Notes under the pieces: model-generated
Told to the model about the DNA's origin: nothing
The model's input: only the letters and a program-made list of their open reading frames with translations
The model's database searches: none
Made by a program: the position numbers and the translations under genes
Shown here: positions 55,300-64,000 of the stretch, one piece after another
Layout: each line of letters begins with the position of its first letter
Numbering within the stretch: position 1 is the stretch's first letter
Origin: Aurelia coerulea
Lineage: Eukaryota; Cnidaria; Scyphozoa; Semaeostomeae; Ulmaridae
Assembly: GCA_039566865.1 (NCBI GenBank)
Contig: CM076960.1
Coordinates: 14,360,501-14,424,500 of the forward strand
DNA length: 64,000 nt
Direction of reading: 5' to 3'

Positions 55300-55720
55300 A
55301 GAAACAGAATGATGGCATTGAGGATACGAAACACTTCTTGTCGCTCTGCCCTTCATTCGACATTCAACGACGAGATCTTCTCACTGGAGTCCTGGAGTTT
55401 CGGAATTGTTACGACCTTTTGTCCAAATCAGCACCCTTCCGAACGATGTTCTGGTACAATATGTATGGTAATAAAGAACTTTCTAATGAGGTAAATAAAA
55501 ATATACTCAAACTGACTCTTCATTTTTCATTTTCATTTCATTTCATTTTGATTTATTTTAACAGGGTTAAATACATTCAGTAAATATAAATTAACTGATT
55601 TACAATGTGCCCTGCTTAAAAACATAACTAACCTAAATACATGATATTACAAATAGACTTGAAGATCCTACATAAAAGAAAGAAATATATGTAAAAATAA
55701 AGGGACTCGGAAGTCAAACG
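55300..55720 (+). pseudogene. LINE C-terminal fragment and a second LINE tail
   Basis: Reading with one shift, 55305-55510 gives MSLCPSFDIQRRDLLTGVLE-like sequence and NKELSNEVNKNILKLTL, the same LINE C-terminus as at 51.2 and 62.9 kb. From 55520, CATTTTCATTTCATTTCATT is a simple-repeat tail of another LINE on the minus strand. Confidence 0.6.
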
Positions 55721-56650
55721 TATGTGCTGACTAAAGTTCATCCACAAGACAGGTCGGTTTAGATAATTTCAAACTTTCGTTTTACGCCACACAGCCATTA
55801 TGTACTTTTCCCCCGTTTATTTGTAATTCTGTTTCATATTTGATGTTAGGAACAAAAAGTGTCAAGGAAAGTTCATCCACACAAAGTCATCTCAGATTAA
55901 TGACACTGGGAATCAGAATCAGAAACCCTGACCAGACAGCATATGCGTAGTGTGTTGGGTGGTGGGGACTCTGGAGAGGAATCAGTTGTGGTAGCAACTG
56001 CTGTCGCTGTGGTTCTCTCGTCCGGGGTTCCTGTTGTTCGGCATAATGCGCCTATGCTGGCCTGACAACTAATGTGAAACAGATTCTAGTATTTATCATT
56101 AATTAATCGTATTCGTAGCTTTTGTAGTTGTTTACTTGATTTGTAATCTATCTGCATGTCTTTATGTTAATAGCCACGGGGATAGTCACTGTCTTTTGCT
56201 ACCTGTGGTATCGTCCCTGTAGTGTTGTATAATCGTACAGTACCTAGTTAGAAAAATATAGTAGGATGTAGATGTAACATGTATTGTAACATTTTAGATG
56301 AATAAAACAAATTTAGGGTCTGGGAAACAGTGTCTGGTATACCTTTGGGTAAGCTATTTGGTGCAAAATCAGCATGTTTTTTGGATTCCTGGTTAGAAAA
56401 TTTGACAAGTTTTAACTATTGCCCATTAGTGTGGATGTTTTGTGGCAAAGATGCGAACCATAAAATAAACCGTACTCATAAGCCTGCTTTAAGAACACTA
56501 CCAACAGTTGCAAGCTTTTAAAGAAACATCGAAACCTGGACGGGTGAACAATGTAATTGTAAAATTTTGTAAGTAGCCTGTCCATTATGTTATGTAGCTT
56601 GTAAATATTATTTGTTAGACATCTTTGTAAATTATCTACTATAACTAAGC
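55721..56650 (+). repeat. LINE 3' UTR and LINE remnant
   Basis: GCCACGGGGATAGTCACTGT and GGTATCGTCCCTGTAGTGTT at 56174-56225 repeat the LINE 3' UTR. 56330-56521 contains NYCPLVWMFCGKDANHKI and RTHKPALRTL, a piece of the same RT region as 54003-54090 but with an internal deletion. Confidence 0.6.
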
Positions 56651-56679
56651 GTTGAGACGGTGACATCAAAGGATCCATA

Positions 56680-57110
56680 CGCGTTTTTTGTGACAGTGAG
56701 ATCTCCCCCTTCCGGCCTTCTAACCCTTGCATTTTGGTGCCCAAAAATCCGTAAAAATATGAAAGTAACACGAATCGCTTTCTTTTCGCCAAAAAACGTC
56801 AGGCTCGGCCGTCAGGAGCGGAATAAGTCTAATTTTGGTAAAACCCTGTGGGCAAAATCTGCTATTACTCAACTATTACAATGCTTTGAGACGTGAGCTT
56901 GCACGATCCTTTCGCATGTTCGTAGGTCACTGAAATCTCCCTCTTTCCGTGCGATTAGCGCGTGCATTTAGGTGCCAAAAAATCCGCAAAAATATGTAAG
57001 TTCCACAAATCGCCTTCTTTTCGCTAAAAAACGCCAGGCTCGGCCGCCAGGAGCGAAATAAGCCCAATTTTGGGAAAACCCTGTGGACAGAATCTATAAG
57101 ATCTCTCACC
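56680..57110 (+). repeat. two-copy direct repeat, unit about 240 bp
   Basis: CATTTTGGTGCCCAAAAATCC through CAGGCTCGGCCGTCAGGAGC at 56729-56820 recurs at 56967-57055 with scattered changes. It has no coding value, and both copies have CTTTCTTTTCGC-type segments. Confidence 0.7.
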
Positions 57111-57189
57111 GAATGGAAACCCCATCGTCCGCAAACGGGTGAGAACTCAGTTTTTTTTAGTTCATGAACATTTATCGTTTTAGATAAGA

Positions 57190-57300
57190 GAACATTATTC
57201 TAGATCAGTGGCGGGGTGGCAGGGGGGGCCAGGGGGACCATGGCCCCCCTGAATGGGAGCGCCAATAAAGATCAGGGGGCGCCAATGTTGCCTGTTTGTA
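57190..57300. repeat. solo G-rich transposon end
   Basis: GATCAGTGGCGGGGTGGCAG followed by G and C runs resembles the hAT element at 48065, but no partner or duplication is visible. Confidence 0.4.
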
Positions 57301-57550
57301 TCATTTTGCTGGGAATATCATAACTGATCTTACGTGATACGTGGGCAGAACTGTTACTGACTGTGGAAAAGAAATTTTACTTTCCTCAACAAAAAAGGAT
57401 CGTTGATGTCTTTGCAAGATCATCTGAACGAAGAAAGGCTTTATTATTATTTCAGTCCGTGGCCTGGCCACATGTGGGGATGGGGGCATTTTCTTCAACT
57501 TACATCAAAAGATTGTTTTTGAGATTCTTCAAAAAAGGAAGAGAAAGTAC

Positions 57551-59206
57551 ACTATTTTTTTTATAAGAAACCCTCTTATAAGAAACGGTTAGGCTCAATT
57601 TTTCGAAAGTTAAGAAACGACCTAACATGGATTTAAAACTCTAAGAAACTTTTGCAATTGACAGTTTTAGTTTTCTACCGTGGCTGATTTGGAAAATATG
57701 CCGCCATTTTCGAAAAACGCGGCAAAAATTGCAGTGAAATGTGCGGCCGCATGTTATAAAACGCGGCCCCACATTGTGGCATGATATGCGGCCGCATGTT
57801 TCACCGTGATTTTAGCCACGTTTTTGTAAAAATGCGGCCGCACTTTTCAATGAAGAATTTCTCCCTCGTGGTCTGCAAAGTACCTCAGAGAAGGTATTTC
57901 CTTGTGTTGTGCAGTCAGTAATTTACAAAATGTTCTCTATGAAGCAGAGCATTTTAGAGAAATATAAAAAGTCTGTGAGTAAACAGAGAGTATTTGTGAA
58001 AGGAAACCCCTGCTAGATATTTGATATGACAGAACTTTATATGTCCTTACTTTGCTAATTTAACCTGGTCTGGTACGTTTGTTCATTGTTTCCATAGATG
58101 AGGGACATATGCATATTTCTGCCTGGAAATCTTGACGACTTCTGACACAAATCATGACGTTGTTTTCAGGCAATCTCTTAAATCCTGCAGAAGTAGTTTT
58201 CCGTAGATAGGGTTCGACTATACTTCTGTACATGGTTTTTACCGTACTGAAAGGCATCCCTATCCCTCGCGAAACTCGTAGAAACGTTTGTTCATTGCAT
58301 AGATCATGCATATTTCTGCCTGGAAATCTTGACGACTTCTGACACAAATCATGACGTTGTTTTCAGGCAATCTCTTAAATCCTGCAGAAGTAGTTTTCCA
58401 CTCGTAGAAATTTTGCATCGTACTGATCATTGAGGGTCCCGTCGGCTACACCCACCCGTCGGCTTTTACCTATACATTTGATTTGTATTGTGAAGTTTAG
58501 TACATTTCAAAATTTGATCAAAGAGCTGCGTGTAGCGTTCTGCAAGCAGTTTAAGATTCCGGGCTGGAGACTGAAAATTGGATCGACAAAACTCGGCAAA
58601 ATTGGCGGTAAAGTATGCGGCCACACATTGTAAAATGTGGCCGCACATTATATGATGCGGCCGCATTTTATAATGTACTACCGCACATTTCACCGCAATT
58701 TTTGCCGTATCTTGTATGCCCCAACTTGATGAAATACCGACCACATGTATAAACTGCGGACTAAAATTACAAAATATAAAGATAATTCATGCGGCCACAT
58801 GTTGTAATGTGCGGCCACATGTTACAATGTGGGGCCGCGTTTTATAACGTGCGGCCGCACATTTCACCGCAATTTTTGCCGCGTTTTTCGAAAATGGCGG
58901 CATATTTTCCAAATCAGCCACGGTAGTCTTCCCATCGCAGTCAAAAATGTTTTGACACTGTACAGTTATAGCAACTGTTTGGACATCATTTTGAGTTCGA
59001 ATTATGTTATTGATTTGTTTTGAGATGATGAGATCTTACTAAGTAATTTGGGAGCCATTTAGACAAAACCCTGACGAAACAAGGTTAACTTTACATTTCT
59101 GGCATTAAAGATATAAGAAACACGTAAGAAACTTTTGGTAGCAAAATAGTCCAAGAATTTAAGAAACTACCTACCAGCCCCGGACCTGTTTCTTATAAAA
59201 AAATGA
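57551..59206. mobile_element. outer TIR element with ATAAGAAAC ends
   Basis: CACTATTTTTTTTATAAGAA at the left and CACTCATTTTTTTATAAGAA (reverse of the right end) are inverted repeats. More TAAGAAAC words follow inward on both sides. The CACT start recalls CACTA elements, but the flanking three bases do not match. It encloses 57675-58925. Confidence 0.5.
57675..58925. mobile_element. 1.25-kb GCGGCCGC-rich palindromic element
   Basis: CTACCGTGGCTGATTTGGAA through CCATTTTCGAAAAACGCGGC at the left is mirrored at 58860-58925. GCGGCCGC occurs about five times, with variants such as GCGGCCACA, always inside ATGTTATAA-type spacers. A 200-bp direct repeat (about 58107-58200 and 58308-58400) lies in the middle. 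No transposase frame. Confidence 0.7.
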
Positions 59207-59426
59207 GTGTTGCATGTAGGTGGAGAAGGGTAGAAGAATCTTTCGGAGAAATGCTGGATAGGACAGTGACTGGGAGGGTCGTTCTAAGCCAAAGCAAAGA
59301 TTGACTTTTCAAAAAAAAATTCCCAGACGAACTATCGAATCATTCAGAATTGCGAGAATTACCCTAAGGCCCCGTTTACACGAGTACGGTTCCACAAAAG
59401 TACGGTTCCCCAAAAGTTCAGTTTGA

Positions 59427-60457
59427 GTAGGGTAGGGTGGGGTAAGTTGGGTCTACGGGTAAAGTGGGTCTACTGAGCTTTTTGCTAGAAATATCCTTTC
59501 TCGTTACATGGAAGAAAGGTTGGCTATTTTTCTTTTAATGTCTACATACTAAACTGCCTTTTTACATAAAACATTCGTCTTAGATGTATCTGGACTCATT
59601 TTATAAAATAACTTTACTGAACGGCCTATTGTGCAAGAATCTCAAAGCCCAGGAAAACTTTCTCCTGCCACTGTTGTTTTGCTTTTCTGGTCAATCTAAT
59701 GACCATGAGGTGAGCGTTTGGTCATTTATGAATGAAATAACGTTTATTTCAAAGTCATTGACGCGATTGTTCTTTTTATATATATTTTTTTACCAGGTGG
59801 GGTAATGTGGGCATACTGAGAATTCAGCCATAATTCAAATTCAATGAAGCCTTGAATTGCTTAAATTTTCGCACTTATATTCATCTTGCCACGTTGTTTT
59901 CTGTCTAAAATGCGAAAATGGGTTTTCTATTACCGCAGTTGCTGTCTTGTAACCAAAGAATTGGAGTAAACATACTGCAAACAATTTTATTTGACTGTTA
60001 TTATCAAATTCGATCACTGACTTGCAAGTCGCAAAGATGGTGGATCACAGCATAATGACCGTAGTTTTAGTTTCTTCGCGGGAACGGCATTGCTTCCGAT
60101 AAAAGGCAAAGCTTGTGATTTTATTGAATGGAGAATAGTTGAGAAAAGTAATTCCATTAATTTCTTTAATCATTTATCCTTTCGTATTCCGATATTGTAC
60201 AAGTTTTGAAAATAGACTCACTTTTCCCGCTCGTCGGAAAAAGTGGGCCTAGTTTAGTTGCCATAAGATAAAATTTTTTTAAAATATTTAGTTGCCTTTG
60301 TCAGAGCTGAAATTTTTTCCCAAGAAACAAGAAGCACTGAATGTCAATTAAACGAAACTTTTGAAATGTTTTGCATTTTAGTTTCGTTTTACCAGCCATC
60401 CATTTTGAGATTTTGCTCATTTTAGACCGATATTACCCCACCCTACCCTACACCTTT
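59427..60457. mobile_element. TAGGGTAGGGTGGGG-ended element, copy 1
   Basis: The left end TAGGGTAGGGTGGGGTAAGT and the right end ACCCCACCCTACCCTA are inverted repeats, about 1.03 kb apart. The frame 59584-59805 (starts MYLDSFYKITLLNG) is matched in copy 2 with about ten differences but has no known domain. GTGGGTCTA-type words recur near both ends. Confidence 0.75.
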
Positions 60458-60487
60458 CGCGTTCACACGAGACCGGTTCCAAATTAG

Positions 60488-61513
60488 TAGGGTAGGGTGG
60501 GGTAATGTGAGTCTAAAATGAGCAAAATCTCAAAATGGATAGCTGGTAAAACGAGATTAATATGCAAAACATTTCAAAAGTTTCGTTTAATTGACATTCA
60601 GTGCTTCTTGTTTCTTGGGGAAAAATCTCAGCTCTGACAAAAGCAGTTAAATATTTTAAAAAAATTTTCTCTTTTGGCAACTAAAATAGGCCCACTTTTT
60701 CCAACGAGCAGGAAAAGTGGGTCTATTTTCAAAACTTGTACAAAATCGGAATATGAAAGGCTAAATGATTAAAAAAATTAATGGACTTACATTTTCCAAC
60801 TGTTCTCTATTCAATAAAATCACAGTCTTTGCCTTTTAACGCAAGCAATCCCGTTCCCGCAACGAAAATAAAACTACGGTCGTTATGCTGTGATCCACCA
60901 TCATTGCGACTTGCAAGTCAGTGATCGAATTTGATAATAACAGTCAAATAAAGATATTTGCAGTATGTTTACTCCAATTTACTGGTTACAAGACAGCAAC
61001 TGCGGTAATAGGAAACCCGTTTTCGCATTTTAGACAGAAAACAACGTGGCAAGATGAATATAAGTGCGAAAATTTTAAGCAATTCAAGGCTTCATTGAAT
61101 TTGAAATATGGCTGAATTCTCAGTAGGCCGACATTACCCCATCTGGTAAAAAAATAAAAATAAAAAGAACGATCGCGTCAATGACTTCGAAATAAACGTT
61201 ATTTCATTTGTAAAAGGCCAAACTCTTACCTCATGGTCATTAAATTGACCAGAAAAGCAAAACAACAGTGGCAGGAGAAAGTTTTCCTGGACTTTGAAAT
61301 TCTTGCACAATAGGCCGTTCAGTAAAGTTATTTTATGAAACGAGTGGAGATACATCTAAGACGAATGTTTTATGTAAAAAAGGAGGTTATTATGCAAACA
61401 TTAAAAGAAAAATAGCCACCCTTTCTTCCCTTTAACGAGGAAGGATATTTCTAGCAAAAAGCCCAGTAGACCCACTTTACCCCGTAGACCCAGATTACCC
61501 CACCCTACCCTAG
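60488..61513. mobile_element. TAGGGTAGGGTGGGG-ended element, copy 2 (inverted)
   Basis: It is the reverse of copy 1, with about 30 bp between the two. Its frame is at 61134-61355 on the minus strand (starts MYLHSFHKITLLNG). Flanks and gap share CGTTTACACGAG (59375, 60470 and 61530), so both may have entered copies of another repeat. Confidence 0.75.
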
Positions 61514-61519
61514 TTCGCT

Positions 61520-61764
61520 TAGGTGTTCCGTTTACACGAGACCCAGTTTGATGCTGACTGTCGAAGTGCATGCGTGATAACACTGTGGCTGCGAGGTATC
61601 GCGTAGGTGCTAGCGAGCGAAGACAAAGGAAAGCGCGCCAATGTTATTCATGTGTTTTCAGAGTTCTTTGTAAATAGTTTGAGTTTTTTGTTAGGTTGTG
61701 TTGTTTAGCTTTTCACTCATTGTTTAGTTTAGTTTTGTTGTATCACCTGTGCTGTGTTACATTA
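61520..61764. other. unassigned DNA
   Basis: It starts with a CCGTTTACACGAGACC repeat end. The rest is GT-rich with no feature recognised. Confidence 0.35.
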
Positions 61765-62307
61765 GGGACAGTGCAAAGTTTATTTTATAACATGGCCGGT
61801 GCAAAACGTAACGGGGCAACTACTTTTTTTTAGCTTGTACAGAACTGGGTCAACACTTTTTACAAAGCAAATATGAACGGGACAATACCTTTTTATAAGC
61901 TCAAGATGAAGTTTGAAATATGAAATGGCTAATTTTGAGGCCAATATTGTGGATCATGCAAGTTGAGAAATGCTTGGAAGGATGTGTATGAACATGACGC
62001 AAAATGTCCTTGTCAGTTACTTACAAGAACGATTCATCAGTCATTTCTCTTCATCTTCAAAGTCGATTTCTTCGTTTACAAAGTCTCGTAAAGGCAAGAA
62101 TTGATTATGTTATGGTCTTTGGCTAATTCATCGGTGGTACGATACAACATTTGTTGTTCATGAATACGGGGCAGATACATTTTTTTAAGAAAAGGGTGAC
62201 GGGGCAGTTGGTTTTTTGGCAATAATTTCATACAGGGCGAGCAGATTTTATTGCAAGAATTTTTGTTCTCCACCGGCCATGTAATATAATAAATTTTGCC
62301 CTGTCCC
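61765..62307. mobile_element. 543-bp foldback MITE with TTA duplication
   Basis: GGGACAGTGCAAAGTTTATT and, in reverse, GGGACAGGGCAAAATTTATT lead into mirrored ATGGCCGGTG. TTA lies at 61762-61764 and 62308-62310. Several GGGGCA-AC-TTTTTT words alternate inside. Harbinger-type by target site. Confidence 0.72.
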
Positions 62308-62520
62308 TTAGTTCCATTTGTAACTTAGGCCGTAGTCCATAAAGCTCTAACATATCATCGCCGTTGCACATACTTTGACACTAAGGACTTTTTTCACCAA
62401 AAAGTCTTATTAGGCATCATTATAAGATATCCACATGGCCCCATTGAATTAATGTGCACAATAGCAAAATACGGGTGATTAAACTCTTTCAGAGCCTCTG
62501 CAAAGGAGCATAGACCAGAT
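62308..62520. other. short unassigned stretch
   Basis: Nothing recognised between the MITE and the LINE end. Confidence 0.35.
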
Positions 62521-64000
62521 TTTTTTTTATATATTCCAATAAAAAGTTACAATATATTTACGAGCTACACTACACTACTTACAGAACTACTTTACAATAT
62601 GAGCTACCCTACACTACTTACATAGTTACCCTACAATACTACTACAACGATACCCCAAGGAGCAAAAAAGCAATGTCTACCCTGAGGCCATTAACATATA
62701 GATATATAATATAAGAAAAAGAAAAAACTAGTCAAAATATGAGACAAGAAAATACATGACATGAACAAAAAGAACAACTGCATAAAATCTACTCGTAAAT
62801 TACTACTAAACGGGGAAAGGTGGTGGCATGTAATGAAGTTTGGAATTATCTTAATCAAATCGACCAGTTTTATGGATATACTGCAAAGTTAATTGTAATA
62901 TATTTCTATCAACTTCATTGGAAAGTTCTTTATCACCATACAGTAGGAGCTCCGTAAGAACCTTATTTGAAGGATTAATGTACCCAAATGGTCTCAGTAG
63001 CGAAAGGACTCCAGCGAGAAGATCACGTCGTTCCTCATCAAAAGAAGGGCAATGCAACAAAAAGTGTTCAGTATCCTCAACACCGTCATTTGTGGGGCAC
63101 ATTGGATTTATTGTATCCCTAAAATTGTGCTTGAATTTGTGAAAGTTCAGTGTGCTTAAGCCTGGTTTCCATATGATCGTTTCGATCGTCCCAGTCGCCT
63201 CAGTCGTTTGAAACTGTGTTCAGGCGATTCAAACGATTATATGGAAACACACCACGGACGATTGCTGACGATTGCTGACGATTGCTAACGATCCAGGCGA
63301 CCCGGACGATCGCGATCGTTTGGATAGAAATGAGTTCTATCCGGACGATCGGGACGATCCGAAACGATCGTAATTTTTTTGTGGAAACCAGTTCAGACGA
63401 TTGGGACGACTGGGACGATTGAAATGAATCCCAAGATGCAATGCTTCATCTTGATCAATCTCAAATCAAAATGTCGGACAACGTGGAATTCTCGATTGCT
63501 CTCTTTATGGAAGAAGCTCAGATGTATGCATGTCTGTCGTGAAGACGAAGCTCTTGTACCAGAGTGTGGTACATCCCCAGTTCTTCTCTCTTCAGAAATA
63601 TTTTCCTCACCCAGAATCTATGACTCCTTAGCTGTTTTCTTTTATTCCGTCTCTTCAAAATTTCAATGACGATCAACAAGCAAGCAGTGAGTTGTGCCCT
63701 TCGATTTACCGCAGCCATATTGTAGAAAGATGATATGGCACCAAATGTGTGTTTGGCGCAAAAAATTGTTCATTCATGCTTTTGTCAATACGATCAGGAC
63801 GATTATATGGAAACAAGGACGCATAAGGATCGTCCGGATCGTCTCGATCGTCTCGATCGCTTCAATTCTTTTCCGACGATTGCCGACGATTGAAACGATC
63901 ATATGGAAACCAGGCTTTAGGCCAACCCTTAGTTGAGTAATATAGGATAATCCTTTAGGGTCATGAATACCAAAAACGGATTTTGCAGGAGGGCGTATAG
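62521..64000 (-). pseudogene. LINE 3' end, interrupted by a MITE, runs off the window
   Basis: The minus-strand frame at 62851-63102 starts [20 protein letters not shown] and includes DLLAGVLSLLRPFGY and LLYGDKELSNEVDRN, a close relative of 51136-51381. After the MITE (63159-63916) the LINE resumes to the window end, matching the flank at 51420-51505. 62521-62850 is its 3' UTR. Confidence 0.75.
63159..63916. mobile_element. 758-bp MITE, AGCCTGGTTTCC ends, TTA duplication
   Basis: AGCCTGGTTTCCATATGATC is present at both ends as an inverted repeat, with TTA at 63156-63158 and 63917-63919. The subterminal DNA is packed with ATCGTC/GACGAT words (dozens), which could be transposase-binding repeats. 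Harbinger-type by target site. The open frame at 63379-63669 has no known domain. Confidence 0.8.

Overview
The window is animal nuclear DNA: AT-rich, intron-containing and crowded with eukaryotic transposons (Ty3/gypsy, LINEs, hAT-, Mutator- and Harbinger-like elements, tRNA-like SINE heads). Nothing looks bacterial. The repeat mix is what I would expect of an anthozoan cnidarian (coral or anemone), but that is an inference and not proven by the sequence.

The one host gene I can support is EDC3 (enhancer of mRNA decapping 3), on the minus strand. Ten coding exons run from a start codon at 55018 down to 3706. All have splice-like borders and compatible intron phases, and together they code for 324 residues plus one base. 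In order they give an LSm domain (exons 1-2), a charged linker (3-4), the FDF motif (4-5), a second linker (6) and the start of the YjeF_N domain (7-10). The remaining YjeF_N exons must lie beyond position 1. The exons total under 1 kb in about 51 kb, so over 98% of the gene is intron, and the introns are mostly repeats.

Layout by region. 1-3654 (3' of exon 10): nested palindromic elements ending in CCGGGTG next to TA. 3.8-10.8 kb (intron 9): LINE scraps, a 103-bp satellite, a 1.7-kb palindromic element and a 96-bp satellite that runs up to the exon 9 splice donor. 10.9-18.7 kb (intron 8): a TA-flanked element, then a 5.9-kb element filled with the same 103-bp satellite in the opposite orientation. 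18.8-27.7 kb (intron 7): LINE pieces, another satellite and several MITEs. 27.8-37 kb (introns 2-6): MITEs, plus an inverted repeat whose loop holds exon 6. 37.1-54.9 kb (intron 1): an 11.5-kb foldback element whose centre was hit by a gypsy retrotransposon and whose right arm was hit by a hAT element, then a pair of tRNA-like repeats around a Mutator-like foldback, and a 5'-truncated LINE. 55.2-64 kb (upstream of EDC3): LINE 3' ends, paired TAGGGTAGGG elements, a GCGGCCGC-rich element and two TTA-flanked MITEs.

The most interesting signals are where repeats meet the gene. Exon 6 starts inside one arm of an inverted repeat and can be skipped without changing frame. Exon 9 sits in an island of about 158 bp between a satellite and a transposon. 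The gypsy element joins a MYND zinc finger to its protease after a GGGGGGC slip site and landed on the symmetry axis of a palindrome.
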